Of a stretch of DNA of 55,184 bases, positions 30,805 through 39,717 are shown in pieces; the stretch's first letter is position 1; each line of letters begins with the position of its first letter. Made by a program: the position numbers and the translations under genes. The notes beneath the pieces are model-generated. The model worked only from the letters and a program-made list of their open reading frames with translations, had not been told where the DNA came from and did not search any database. This DNA comes from Actinomycetales bacterium SN12 (lineage in GTDB: Bacteria > Actinomycetota > Actinomycetes > Actinomycetales > Microbacteriaceae), in NCBI GenBank assembly GCA_002837415.1, contig PJCV01000011.1, positions 1 to 55,184 on the forward strand. The letters are read 5' to 3'.

Positions 30805-32358
30805 ATGGGTGCAGACCGTCTGGAAGACGACAGCATCCGGACAGACCGTCCGGACGACGTCGCGCTCCCTCGCATCCGCGACGTGCTCGACTCCGGAATG
30901 CTTGCCCGCGGCGATCCCGAGGTGCTCGTCGGCGGACCCGCGCTCGACGCTCGAGTGCGCTGGGTGCACGTCTCGGACAGTGCGGAGGTCGCCGGCCTGC
31001 TCGACGGGGGCGAGCTGCTGCTGACGACGGCAGCGGGGTGGAGCGGGACGGACACGGCACTGCGGGCTGTCGCCGCGAGCCTGGCCGATGCCGGGGCCGC
31101 GGGCATCGTGCTCGAGCTCGGGGCGCGCTTCCCGGTCGCACCGCCCGCGCTGATCTCCGCGTGCCGGGCTCACGGCCTCGCTCTGATCGCGCTCGAGCGC
31201 GTGGTGAAGTTCGTGGCGGTCACCGAGGCGGTGCACCGGCGCATCATCTCCGGCCAGCTGGAGGCGCTGCAGGAACGGCAGCGGCTGCACGAGCTGTTCA
31301 CGGGACTCACGCTGCGCGGAGCTCCGGCGGACACCGTCGTGCGTGCCGCGGCGCAGACGCTGCATGCACCCGTCGTACTCGAGACTCTGGGCCGCGAGGT
31401 CGTCACCGCCGAGCTGTGGAACGAGACCGCGCGCGATGTGCTCGCCGACTGGGCGACCCTCTCGCGAACGGGCGACGGACTGCTCGCCGTGCCGGTCGAG
31501 GCCCGCGGCGTGCGCTGGGGCACCCTCGTCGCACTGCCGGGGCCCGAGCATCCGGCGGGACGGATGACCGTGCTCGAGCTCGCTGCGACCGCCCTCGCAC
31601 TCGCGAGGCTGGCGGATGGGCCTGACGAATGGGCCATGCTGCCCGCGCGCGACCTGGTCGACGCGGTGCTGAGCGGCCGGCACACCGGCGATGAGGATGT
31701 CGCCGCCCGCCTGCACGCGGCGGGGCTGCCGGTGCGGGGGCGGGTGCTCTGTGTGCTGATCGCCGAAAGGGCGGATGCCACGGCGCTGGATGCCCTGGTC
31801 GCCGCGCTCACCGGAGGGGATGCCTTCGACCGCGGTGCCGTGCGTGCGCTCGGCGCCGTGCACGACGGCTCGGCGGTGGTGCTCGTGTCGTCGCCACGGC
31901 CGCTGCCTTCCACCGTGCTCAGTCGAGCGGCGGCGGACGCCGGGACCGGGCTCGCCGCGGGACCGGAGGTCAGCACGGTGGCTCAGCTGCTGGCATCCGT
32001 CCGCCCGACTCGCCTGCTCGCCGCTCGCCTGCGCGCGGGTGAGGTGCGCCGCGTCGACGACCGTCCGCTCACCCGGCTGGTGAGCGAGCTCGGCGACGAC
32101 CACCGGCTGCAGGAGCACAGCGAGCGACTGCTCGCGCCGCTGATCCGGTACGACGAGCAGCACCAGGGCGATCTGCTGCGGGTGCTCGCTGCTGTGGTGG
32201 CGCACCCGGGCAGCCGCACGGCCGCGGCATCCGCTTCCCATCTGTCGCGGTCGGTGTTCTACCAGCGCCTCGCGGTGATCTCCGACCTGCTCGGCGCCGA
32301 CCTCGACGACGGCCAGACCGTCGCAGCCCTGCACCTGGCACTGCTGGCCCGCGGGTGA
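30805..32358 (+). CDS. PucR family transcriptional regulator
   Basis: A 517-residue protein starting at ATG 30805 (MGADRLEDDSIRTDRPDD). The N-terminal PucR domain is seen in LPRIRDVLDSGMLARGDPEVLVGGPALDARVRWVHVSDSAEVAGLLDGGELLLTT. The C-terminal HTH_30 has LLRVLAAVVAHPGSRTAAASASHLSRSVFYQRLAVISDLLGADLDD. PucR-type proteins regulate purine, amine and amino-acid use. Divergence from the mmsA/aminotransferase operon makes that operon the likely target. The same reading frame stays open for over 3 kb upstream across the other strand's genes, which is a GC-rich artefact and not part of this gene. Confidence 0.9.
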   Translation: MGADRLEDDSIRTDRPDDVALPRIRDVLDSGMLARGDPEVLVGGPALDARVRWVHVSDSAEVAGLLDGGELLLTTAAGWSGTDTALRAVAASLADAGAAGIVLELGARFPVAPPALISACRAHGLALIALERVVKFVAVTEAVHRRIISGQLEALQERQRLHELFTGLTLRGAPADTVVRAAAQTLHAPVVLETLGREVVTAELWNETARDVLADWATLSRTGDGLLAVPVEARGVRWGTLVALPGPEHPAGRMTVLELAATALALARLADGPDEWAMLPARDLVDAVLSGRHTGDEDVAARLHAAGLPVRGRVLCVLIAERADATALDALVAALTGGDAFDRGAVRALGAVHDGSAVVLVSSPRPLPSTVLSRAAADAGTGLAAGPEVSTVAQLLASVRPTRLLAARLRAGEVRRVDDRPLTRLVSELGDDHRLQEHSERLLAPLIRYDEQHQGDLLRVLAAVVAHPGSRTAAASASHLSRSVFYQRLAVISDLLGADLDDGQTVAALHLALLARG

Positions 32359-32382
32359 CGGGCGCCTGTGTGTCCCGCCGGG

Positions 32383-32736
32383 TCAGGCGACGTAGACCTT
32401 CCGGAGGGTCTCGTGCACGGTCCAGAGGGTCTGCATGCCCTCGCTCAGGCGCACGACCGACCCGGCGCGCAGCTCGACGGACGGCAGCGGCGGCTCGATG
32501 AAGTCGATCCGCGCTGAGCCGGCGAGCACCATGAACACCTCGTCAGCCTCGGTGTCGACGGCGGCGCCCTCGGTCATCTCCCAGATGCCCAGCTCGACGC
32601 CGGCGAATGCCCCGAGCGCCCGGATGCCCGTGCTCGGCGCCCCCGCCCGCACGACGTCCGAGGGCAGGTCGGTATGCCCGAGAGGGGAGTGCAGGGCATC
32701 CGTCACGACTCCGGCCGTCTCCAGCGGCAGGCTCAC
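32383..32736 (-). CDS. cupin domain protein
   Basis: A 117-residue single-domain cupin. VELGIWEMTEGAAVDTEADEVFMVLAGSARIDF covers cupin motif 1 and GSVVRLSEGMQTLWTVHETLRKVYV covers motif 2. Motif 1 has no usual HxH pair (VDTEADEVF), so metal binding may be weak or different; the protein resembles the DUF861/ethanolamine-utilisation-like small cupins found beside amine oxidases. Its ATG overlaps the stop of the FAD oxidoreductase (ATGA), so it is translationally coupled to it. Confidence 0.83.
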   Translation of the reverse strand: MSLPLETAGVVTDALHSPLGHTDLPSDVVRAGAPSTGIRALGAFAGVELGIWEMTEGAAVDTEADEVFMVLAGSARIDFIEPPLPSVELRAGSVVRLSEGMQTLWTVHETLRKVYVA

Positions 32737-34130
32737 GAGTCGAACCCCATGCCGACGGCGTCGAGTGCCTTGAGCAGCAGGTTGCGCTTGCCCTCGTTGT
32801 GGTCGGCGTGGTCCATCGACCTGCGCACGAGGTTGACGCCGATGGATGCGGCGGGCTCGGGCGGGAAGGGGATGGGCTTGGTGCGCACCATCTGCAGGCG
32901 GGTGCGCTCGGTGTCGAGGCCCGCGAGTTCATCGAGCATGACGTCGGCGGCGAACCGGCTGGCGCCGACGCCGAGGCCGGTGAATCCCGTCGCGTACGCG
33001 ACGCGACCGCCGCGAGCCGTGCCGAAGAATGCGCAGAAGCGGCTGCACGAGTCGATCGCCCCGGCCCAGCGGTGCGTGAAGCGCAGGCCCTCCAGCTGAG
33101 GGAACGTCGTGAAGAAGTGCGAGGCGAGCTTGCGGAAGCTCCCGGGCCGCTCCTCGTACTCGGCGCGCACCTTGCCACCGAAGTGATAGATCGCGTCGTA
33201 GCCGCCGAACAGGATGCGGTTGTCGGCGCTGAGCCGGTAGTAGTGGAACTGGTTGGCGCTGTCTGCCAGGCCCTGTCTGTTCTTCCACCCGATCGCGTCG
33301 TACTGCTCTGCCGTGAGCGGCTCGGTCATCAGCACGTAGTCGTACACGGGCACGGTCATCAGCCGGTTGCGCGTGAGCAGCGACGGGAACACGTTCGTGG
33401 CCAGCGCGACGTGATCGGCTGTGACGGCTGCGCCGCCCGCGACGGTGATGGTCTGGCGGCCCGAGCCGCTGATTCCGTTGACGCGGCTGCGCTCATGGAT
33501 CACCACGCCCAGCTCCGTCGCCACCCGGGCGAGCTCGACGGCGAGCTTGGCGGGCTGGATCATCGCGCAGCCCGCGCGGTCCCAGTTGCCGGCGAGATAG
33601 GTGGGGGAATCGACCTCGGCGCGCACGGCGTCCTGATCGAGGAAGCCCTCGCCGTGCATCCATTCGATCTGGTGCGGCTCGACGGCGACGGCGAGCTGCC
33701 CGGTGCGCTCCCAGTCGACGTCCATGCCGTAGCGCTCGACTGACTCCTCGATGCCGTCGAGGTTCTCGAGCCCGAGTCGCTCGAGCTGCTCCATCTCGTC
33801 GGGCCAGCGGTTCATGCCGTTCTCGTAGCCGTGCGTCAGGCTGGCCTCGCAGAAGCCGCCGTTGCGACCGGATGCCGCCCAGCCGACGCGGGCCGCCTCG
33901 AGCAGGATGACGGAGCGCTGCGGGTCGCGCTCCTTGGCGCGCACCGCCGTCCACAGGCCGGCGTAGCCGCCGCCGACGATGACGAGGTCGGCGTGGGAGC
34001 TCGCGGTGAGCGCGGGGTAGCTCGGCCGCTCGATGTCGTCCAGCCAGAAGGCGGCGTGCTTGGTGTCGCGCAGGGCCGCGTCGATCAGGCCGTCGTGCGG
34101 GCGCGAGCGCTCGAACACTGTGGTGCCCAT
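32733..34130 (-). CDS. FAD-dependent amine oxidase (DAO family, PuuB-like)
   Basis: A 465-residue flavoprotein. The N-terminal Rossmann motif is ADLVIVGGGYAGLWTAVRAKE, preceded by KHAAFWLDDIERPSYPAL, which is typical of gamma-glutamylputrescine oxidase-type DAO proteins. Other features are VGWAASGRNGGFCEASLTHG, HVALATNVFPSL and the C-terminal GRVAYATGFTGLGVGASRFAADVMLDEL that closes the FAD site. It oxidatively deaminates an amine or amino acid with O2 or another acceptor. It lies downstream of an Lrp regulator and opposite an aminobutyraldehyde-type dehydrogenase, which fits polyamine breakdown (inference). Confidence 0.88.
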   Translation of the reverse strand: MGTTVFERSRPHDGLIDAALRDTKHAAFWLDDIERPSYPALTASSHADLVIVGGGYAGLWTAVRAKERDPQRSVILLEAARVGWAASGRNGGFCEASLTHGYENGMNRWPDEMEQLERLGLENLDGIEESVERYGMDVDWERTGQLAVAVEPHQIEWMHGEGFLDQDAVRAEVDSPTYLAGNWDRAGCAMIQPAKLAVELARVATELGVVIHERSRVNGISGSGRQTITVAGGAAVTADHVALATNVFPSLLTRNRLMTVPVYDYVLMTEPLTAEQYDAIGWKNRQGLADSANQFHYYRLSADNRILFGGYDAIYHFGGKVRAEYEERPGSFRKLASHFFTTFPQLEGLRFTHRWAGAIDSCSRFCAFFGTARGGRVAYATGFTGLGVGASRFAADVMLDELAGLDTERTRLQMVRTKPIPFPPEPAASIGVNLVRRSMDHADHNEGKRNLLLKALDAVGMGFDS

Positions 34131-34173
34131 GGATCACGTTCTCTCTCGAAGGGGAGGGCGGCGCAGCTGAGCC

Positions 34174-34641
34174 TCAGCGCGTGCCCCAGTTGTAGAAGTC
34201 CTTGTGCAGACCGGCGTAGATGAGGCTCTCGGTGTGCTCGACCCCCGGGATGGCGCGCACGCGCATCGAGACCAGCTCGAGGAGATCCTCATCGGTCTCG
34301 CAGATCGCCTCGGCGAGCACGTCGAAGGTGCCTAGGGTGACGACGACGTAAGCGATCTCGTCGAACGCCTTGACGGCCTCCGCCACCTCCCGGGGATCGC
34401 CGGAGGTGCGGATGCCGATCATCGCCATCCGCGCGAAACCGAGCTGTCTCGGGTCGGTGACCGCCACGATCTGCATGACACCAGAGTCGGTGAGCCGCTG
34501 CACGCGCTGACGCACCGCCGCTTCGCTGAGGCCGACCGCACGGCCGATCTCGGCGTAGGGCCGGCGCCCGTCCTGCTGCAGCAGCTCGATGATCCGCTTC
34601 GAGACATCGTCAAGGGCGGTGGTCTTCGACTTGTCGGTCAT
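34174..34641 (-). CDS. Lrp/AsnC family transcriptional regulator
   Basis: A 155-residue protein from ATG 34641 (MTDKSKTTALDDVSKRIIELL). The HTH is DGRRPYAEIGRAVGLSEAAVRQRVQRLTDSGVM, followed by the RAM ligand-binding domain (RMAMIGIRTSGDPREVAEAVKAF, YVVVTLGTFDVLAEAICETDEDLLEL, IPGVEHTESLIYAGLHKDFYNW). It is the first gene of a unit with the amine oxidase and cupin and is divergent from the aldehyde dehydrogenase. It probably controls both sides in response to an amino acid or amine. Confidence 0.92.
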   Translation of the reverse strand: MTDKSKTTALDDVSKRIIELLQQDGRRPYAEIGRAVGLSEAAVRQRVQRLTDSGVMQIVAVTDPRQLGFARMAMIGIRTSGDPREVAEAVKAFDEIAYVVVTLGTFDVLAEAICETDEDLLELVSMRVRAIPGVEHTESLIYAGLHKDFYNWGTR

Positions 34642-34741
34642 GTGCTGATCTTGACATGCCAAACAGGCGTACGCAACCGTATTCGCAGAAAACGGACGAG
34701 AAAACTTCCGAATCCGCAGCTCTTCTGGCTAGAGTGGCCGC

Positions 34742-36175
34742 ATGGCAACGACGACGCTGCAGAACCACATCGGCGGATCCCTGCGAGACGCGCACGGCAC
34801 CGGAACCCTCGACCTCATCGACCCGGCCACCGAGGAGGTGTACGGTCGCGTCCCATTGTCCGACGCGCACGACCTCGACGCCGCATACGCGGCCGCCGCG
34901 ACGGCGTTCCCGCTCTGGCGCCACAAGACCCCGGCCGAGCGGCAGCTCGCGCTGTTCCGGATAGCGGATGCCATGGCATCCCGCGCCGAGGAGTTCGCCG
35001 ACCTCGAATCACAGGACACCGGCAAGCCCCGCGCCACCCTCGTCGCCGACGAGATCGAGCAGTCCATCGATCAGCTGCGCTTCTTCGCCGGCGCAGCCCG
35101 GAGCCTCGAGGGGCGCGCGGCCGGCGAGTACGCAGCAGGACACACCTCGTATGTGCGCCGCGAGCCGATCGGCGTGATCGGCCAGGTCACGCCGTGGAAC
35201 TACCCGCTCAACATGGCGGTGTGGAAGATCGCCCCGGCGCTCGCCGCAGGCAACACCGTCGTGCTCAAGCCCGCCGAGTCGACCCCGCTGTCGACTCTGC
35301 TGCTGGCCGAGATCGTGGCCCAGCACACCCCGGCCGGAACCCTCAACGTCGTACTCGGCGCCCGTGACACCGGTGCCGCGCTCGTCGCGCACCCCGTGCC
35401 GCAGATGGTCGCCATCACCGGATCGGTGCGGGCGGGCATGGCGGTCGCGGAGTCGGCGGCATCCGACCTGAAGCGCGTGCACCTCGAGCTCGGCGGCAAG
35501 GCGCCCGCCATCGTCTTCGATGACGCGTCGATCGAGAAGGCGGTGGATGCCATCGTCACCGCCGCGTTCTTCAACGCCGGCCAGGACTGCACGGCCGCGA
35601 CCCGCGTGATCGCGCACTCCTCGGTGCACGACGAGCTGGTGAAGGCCCTCGTCGAGCGCACCCGCACCCACGCGCGCACCGGCGGGCCGCAGGAGGAGGG
35701 CGTGCTGTTCGGTCCGCTCTCAAGCGCTGCGCAGCTCGCGCAGGTGCAGGGCTTCATCGACCGGCTGCCCGCCCACGCGACGATCGAGACGGGCGGGCGA
35801 CGGCAGGGCGAGAAGGGGTACTTCTTCGAGCCGACGATCGTCTCGGGCATGCGGCAGGACGATGAGGCTGTGCAGAACGAGGTCTTCGGTCCCGTGCTCA
35901 CCGTGCAGTCGTTCGAGATGGACGACGAGGCGCTCGAACTGGCGAACGGGGTGCGCTACGCACTGGCGGCGTCGATCTTCACGCGCGATCACAGCAGGGC
36001 GATGCGGTTCACCCGCGACCTCGACTTCGGGTGCGTGTGGGTGAACACGCACATCCCGTTCGTGTCCGACATGCCGCACGGCGGCTTCAAGCACTCCGGC
36101 TACGGCAAGGATCTCTCGCAGTACGGCTTCGACGACTACACGCGCATCAAGCACGTGATGACCGCCCTCGACTGA
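34742..36175 (+). CDS. gamma-aminobutyraldehyde-type aldehyde dehydrogenase
   Basis: A 477-residue NAD-dependent aldehyde dehydrogenase. Catalytic Glu 249 is in VHLELGGKAPAIVFDDAS and catalytic Cys 283 in FFNAGQDCTAATRV. The AFFNAGQDCTA sequence and the ending GYGKDLSQYGFDDYTRIKHV are characteristic of the gamma-aminobutyraldehyde dehydrogenase (PatD/ABALDH) group, which makes GABA from putrescine-derived aldehyde. The context (amine oxidase across the divergent promoter) agrees. A possible -10 box TAGAGT about six bases before the ATG suggests a leaderless transcript. Confidence 0.9.
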   Translation: MATTTLQNHIGGSLRDAHGTGTLDLIDPATEEVYGRVPLSDAHDLDAAYAAAATAFPLWRHKTPAERQLALFRIADAMASRAEEFADLESQDTGKPRATLVADEIEQSIDQLRFFAGAARSLEGRAAGEYAAGHTSYVRREPIGVIGQVTPWNYPLNMAVWKIAPALAAGNTVVLKPAESTPLSTLLLAEIVAQHTPAGTLNVVLGARDTGAALVAHPVPQMVAITGSVRAGMAVAESAASDLKRVHLELGGKAPAIVFDDASIEKAVDAIVTAAFFNAGQDCTAATRVIAHSSVHDELVKALVERTRTHARTGGPQEEGVLFGPLSSAAQLAQVQGFIDRLPAHATIETGGRRQGEKGYFFEPTIVSGMRQDDEAVQNEVFGPVLTVQSFEMDDEALELANGVRYALAASIFTRDHSRAMRFTRDLDFGCVWVNTHIPFVSDMPHGGFKHSGYGKDLSQYGFDDYTRIKHVMTALD

Positions 36176-36186
36176 CGAGTCATCCA

Positions 36187-36270
36187 CGTCGGCGCCCCCT
36201 CCGGCCGTCGGCGCCCCCTCCTCGTCGCGCACGCGCGAGGGGGCGCCGACGCTGTGAGGGGGCGCCGACG
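36187..36270. repeat. 84-bp nested dyad between converging genes
   Basis: CGTCGGCGCCCCCTC occurs twice (36187-36201, 36206-36220), then GAGGGGGCGCCGACG twice (36237-36251, 36256-36270), so an inner and an outer stem can form around a 16-nt loop. It separates the ends of the aldehyde dehydrogenase gene and galK. Confidence 0.8.
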
Positions 36271-36296
36271 GTGAGTGTGTGAGGGAGGCGCTGCGG

Positions 36297-37478
36297 TCAG
36301 GCGTCCCGGCGCGGTCCGTCGGAGGGATGCACGGTGAACACGTGAGGGGCGGCGAAGCCAGCATCCGGGAAGGCCTTCGTGACGGCATCCGCGATCTTCC
36401 CCACGTCCTCTTGCGGGACCAGCGCGATCGCGGCGCCGCCGAACCCGCCACCCGTCATGCGGGCGCCGACGGCGCCCTGCGAGAGCGCGGTCTCGACCGC
36501 GAGGTCGAGCTCGGGCACCGAGATCTCGAAGTCGTCGCGCATCGACGCGTGCGAGGCGACCAGCAGATCGCCGATCGCCCGCGGGCCGCTCTCGGTGAGG
36601 GTGCGGACGGTGTCGAGAACGCGCTGGTTCTCGGTGATCACATGCCGCACCCGGCGGAAGGTCACGTCGTCCATCAGCTCTGCGGCGCGCGGCAGGTCGT
36701 CGACGCCGGCGTGCCGCAGCGACGGGATGCCGAGCAGCGCAGCCCCGCGCTCGCACGCCTCACGGCGCTCCCGGTAGCCGCCGGTCGAGTGCGCGTGCTT
36801 CACCCGCGTGTCCATGACGAGCACCTCGAGCCCCTCGGCGGTGAATCCGGTCGGCACCGACCGCGTCTCGAGGGTCAGGCAGTCGATGAAGGTCGCAGCG
36901 TCGGGGCGGCCGAGCATCGACGCCATCTGGTCCATGATCCCGGTGGGTGCGCCGACCGCCTCGTTCTCGGCACGGCGGCCGACCTGGGCGAGGGTCACCG
37001 CGTCGGCGTCGAGGTTCCAGAGCTCGTTCAGGGCGGAGGCGACAGCGCCCTCGATCGCGGCCGACGACGACAGCCCTGCACCGACCGGCACGTCCGACGC
37101 GATCGCGATGTCGACGCCGCGCGCGGGGGCGCCCGTGACCGCGAGCCGCAGGGCCCAGGCGACCCCCAGTGCATAAGCCGACCATTCCGGCACGGCCGGC
37201 TCGACGCCCGTCGCGGTGGGGAAGAGCCTGTCCAGGTCGTCGATGCCGACCTCTACCGGGGCCTCGGCGAAGGTCGAGGCGACCCGGATGCGGTCGTCAT
37301 CGCGCAGCTGCGCGGCGGCGAACGTGCGGTGCGGGATCGCGAACGGCAGCACGAACCCCTCGTTGTAGTCGGTGTGCTCGCCGATCAGGTTGACGCGTCC
37401 TGGGGCTGACCAGATGCCCTCAGGGTCGCGTCCGGTGACATGGGTGAACAGCGCGCGGGCGTCGTCAAGGGCGCTCAT
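36297..37478 (-). CDS. galK: galactokinase
   Basis: A 393-residue GHMP kinase. It has the galactokinase signature GIWSAPGRVNLIGEHTDYNEG near the N-terminus, the ATP-binding GHMP motif SDVPVGAGLSSSAAIEGAV, DQMASMLGRPDAATFIDC (Asp is the expected base) and the C-terminal motif GARMTGGGFGGAAIAL. It phosphorylates galactose at C1 in the Leloir pathway. The ATG at 37478 overlaps the galT stop (ATGA); the in-frame sequence further upstream is a shadow of galT. It is the second gene of the galTK operon. Confidence 0.96.
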   Translation of the reverse strand: MSALDDARALFTHVTGRDPEGIWSAPGRVNLIGEHTDYNEGFVLPFAIPHRTFAAAQLRDDDRIRVASTFAEAPVEVGIDDLDRLFPTATGVEPAVPEWSAYALGVAWALRLAVTGAPARGVDIAIASDVPVGAGLSSSAAIEGAVASALNELWNLDADAVTLAQVGRRAENEAVGAPTGIMDQMASMLGRPDAATFIDCLTLETRSVPTGFTAEGLEVLVMDTRVKHAHSTGGYRERREACERGAALLGIPSLRHAGVDDLPRAAELMDDVTFRRVRHVITENQRVLDTVRTLTESGPRAIGDLLVASHASMRDDFEISVPELDLAVETALSQGAVGARMTGGGFGGAAIALVPQEDVGKIADAVTKAFPDAGFAAPHVFTVHPSDGPRRDA

Positions 37479-38659
37479 GCGGTCACCTCGGGAACGGATG
37501 CGATAGCCGTGCGCAGACGCTCCGCGGCCACCTCGGGAAGGATCTCGGCGGTCCACGCGCCCATGGCGGCCTCGGACCCGGCGAGGAACTTCAGCTTGTC
37601 CTCGGCGCGGCGCGGGCTGGTCAGCTCGAGGCGCATGCGCACGGAGTCGCGACCGGTGTTCACGGGGGCCTGGTGCCATCCCGCGATGTACGCCGTGGGC
37701 GTCGAGTACAGGGCATCCACTCCCCGCAGCAGACGCAGGTAGAGAGGAGCGAGCTCGTCGCGCTCGGCCTCGGTGAGAGCCGCGAAGTCGGGCGCGTGGC
37801 GGTGCGGCATGAGCTGCACCTCGAGGGGCCAACGAGCAGCGAAGGGCACGAAGGCCGTCCAGTGCTCGCCCTGCAGCACAACGCGGTCGGAGTCGCGCTC
37901 GGAATCGAGCACGCGCGTCATCAGATCGGGTGACGAGCGCTGGATGCTGTCGAGCAGCCGCTGCGTGCGCGGGGTGACGTACGGGTAGGCGTAGATCTGA
38001 CCGTGCGGGTGCGGCAGCGTGACGCCGATCGCCTCACCGCGGTTCTCGAAGGGGAAGACCTGCTGGATGCCGGGCAGCGCGGACAGCGCGGCCGTGCGAT
38101 CGGCCCAGGCCTCGATCACCGTGCGTGCGCGGGTGACCGACTGCGTGCCGAAGGAGCCCCGATGGTCGGGGCTGAAGCACACGACCTCGCAGCGGCCGAT
38201 GCTCGTGCGCGTGCGGCCGAGACCGAGCTCTGCGAGATCGTCGAGTCCGCGCGGGGAGTTGCGGGCTTCCGGCACGCCGCCGACGGCCTCGCTCAGCGCC
38301 GGTCCGAAGGCGGGGGAGCGGTTCTCGAAGACCGCCACGTCATAGTTCGCCGGAACCTCCGACGGGTTGCTCGGCGTCTGCGGAGCCAGCGGGTCGGCGT
38401 CGGCGCTGGGCATCATGACGCGATTCTGACGCGCGGTGGCGAAGCTGATCCAGTCGCCGGTGAGGACGTCCTGCCGCATCGTTGCCGTTTCAGGACGTCC
38501 GTCGAGCGTGCGGGCGTCGAGGCCTCGCTCGGCGCGGAGGGTCGTGCCGGGGTCGTCGTAGTAGAACAGCTCGCGGCCGTCGGCCAGACGAGTGGCGCGC
38601 TTGACGACGCCAGCGCCGAGTTCGGACGTGCGCATCCCGGGAGATTCTGACGTGTTCAC
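37475..38659 (-). CDS. galT: galactose-1-phosphate uridylyltransferase
   Basis: About 394 residues. RQNRVMMPSADADPLAPQ is near the N-terminus, and the active-site GVTLPHPHGQIYAYPYV carries the HPH motif whose second His forms the uridylyl intermediate. VFENRSPAF and GWHQAPVN fit the two GalT subdomains. I chose GTG 38659 because a TTGACG/TACCGT promoter with 18-bp spacing would start transcription at that codon, giving a leaderless mRNA. ATG 38635 (MRTSELGAG) is the alternative start. Two LacI-type sites overlap this promoter. Confidence 0.93.
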   Translation of the reverse strand: MNTSESPGMRTSELGAGVVKRATRLADGRELFYYDDPGTTLRAERGLDARTLDGRPETATMRQDVLTGDWISFATARQNRVMMPSADADPLAPQTPSNPSEVPANYDVAVFENRSPAFGPALSEAVGGVPEARNSPRGLDDLAELGLGRTRTSIGRCEVVCFSPDHRGSFGTQSVTRARTVIEAWADRTAALSALPGIQQVFPFENRGEAIGVTLPHPHGQIYAYPYVTPRTQRLLDSIQRSSPDLMTRVLDSERDSDRVVLQGEHWTAFVPFAARWPLEVQLMPHRHAPDFAALTEAERDELAPLYLRLLRGVDALYSTPTAYIAGWHQAPVNTGRDSVRMRLELTSPRRAEDKLKFLAGSEAAMGAWTAEILPEVAAERLRTAIASVPEVTA

Positions 38660-38697
38660 GTCAACACGGTAGCGCGGTCTGCGTGGTAACGTCAACA
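38653..38697 (-). promoter_or_regulatory. galT promoter with two LacI-type operators
   Basis: On the minus strand TTGACG (38690-38695) and TACCGT (38666-38671) are 18 bp apart. Operator O1 is TGTTCACGTCAACA (38653-38666), a 14-bp near palindrome with one mismatched pair and an ACGT centre. O2 at 38684-38697 shares the ACGTCAACA half. O1 covers the transcription start and O2 the -35 box. Both lie between galT and the divergent lacI-family gene. Confidence 0.6.
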
Positions 38698-38724
38698 CTC
38701 CGGAGCGCTCGAGAAGGGGACCTG

Positions 38725-39699
38725 ATGTCGACGTCAGTGCGCGTGTCGATGGCGATGGTCGCCGAGCGGGCAGGCGTCTCCGGCCAGACCGTCTCCCGCG
38801 TCGCGAACGGCAGTCCGAGGGTCGATCCCGAGACGCGGGCGCGTGTCGAAACGGCCATGACAGAGCTCGGCTACCGCCCCAACCGCGCGGCGCGCGCCCT
38901 GCGCACCGGACGCAGCCAGACTCTCGGACTCGTCGCGCAGACTCTCGCCACGGTGGGCAACTCCCGCATGCTGCAGGCGGTCGCCGACGCGGCTGCATCC
39001 CGCGGCTACGCGTTGACCGTCCTCACGCTCGGCGCGGATGCCGACATCGCCGACGCGTTCGATCGCCTTCGCGATCAGGGCGTCGACGGCGCGATCGTGC
39101 TGAACGAGGCCACCGCGCTGGCGCGTGATGCCGCGTCCGCCGGCCTCCGCCTCGTCGTCGTCGACTCGCCGCCCGACGAGCGATTCACCGCGATCGGCAC
39201 CGACCACGCCGCGGGCGCTCGCGCCGCGACAGAGCATCTGCTGGCCCGCGGGCACCGCACGGTGCATCATCTCTCCGGCCCGGCCGGATCGTTCGCCGCT
39301 GCCGAGCGCGAGCGCGGCTGGCGTGAGGCGCTCGCCGCCGCAGGCACAGAGCCGCCGGAGGTCGTGCGGGGAGACTGGAGCGCAGCATCCGGGTTCGAAT
39401 CGGTGCACCGGATGCCGGCATCCGGCGTCACCGCGATCTTCGCCGCGAACGACCAGATGGCGCTCGGCGTGCTGCGCGCGCTCGCAGAATCTGGCCGGCG
39501 CGTGCCCGACGACGTCGCGGTGATCGGCTTCGACGACATCGCCGACGCCGCGAACTTCCAGCCGCCCCTCACGACCGTCCGCCAGGACTTCGACGCGCTC
39601 GGCGAGCGGGCCGTGGCGGCTCTCGTCGCGTGGATCGAGGGCGAGCGTCCGGACGACCTGCTGCTCGCACCCGCGCTGATCCCTCGCGCGAGCGCCTGA
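38725..39699 (+). CDS. LacI family regulator, probable repressor of galTK
   Basis: A 324-residue protein from ATG 38725 after an AAGGGGA site. The HTH and hinge are VSMAMVAERAGVSGQTVSRVANGSPRVDPETRARV and ELGYRPNRAARALRTGRSQTLG, the classical LacI arrangement. The periplasmic-binding-like effector domain ends in FDDIADAANFQPPLTTVRQDF. It is divergent from galTK, with operators of LacI type in between, so galactose-responsive control is the straightforward inference. Confidence 0.93.
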   Translation: MSTSVRVSMAMVAERAGVSGQTVSRVANGSPRVDPETRARVETAMTELGYRPNRAARALRTGRSQTLGLVAQTLATVGNSRMLQAVADAAASRGYALTVLTLGADADIADAFDRLRDQGVDGAIVLNEATALARDAASAGLRLVVVDSPPDERFTAIGTDHAAGARAATEHLLARGHRTVHHLSGPAGSFAAAERERGWREALAAAGTEPPEVVRGDWSAASGFESVHRMPASGVTAIFAANDQMALGVLRALAESGRRVPDDVAVIGFDDIADAANFQPPLTTVRQDFDALGERAVAALVAWIEGERPDDLLLAPALIPRASA

Positions 39700-39717
39700 C
39701 CGCCGCGCGCGGCCCGC

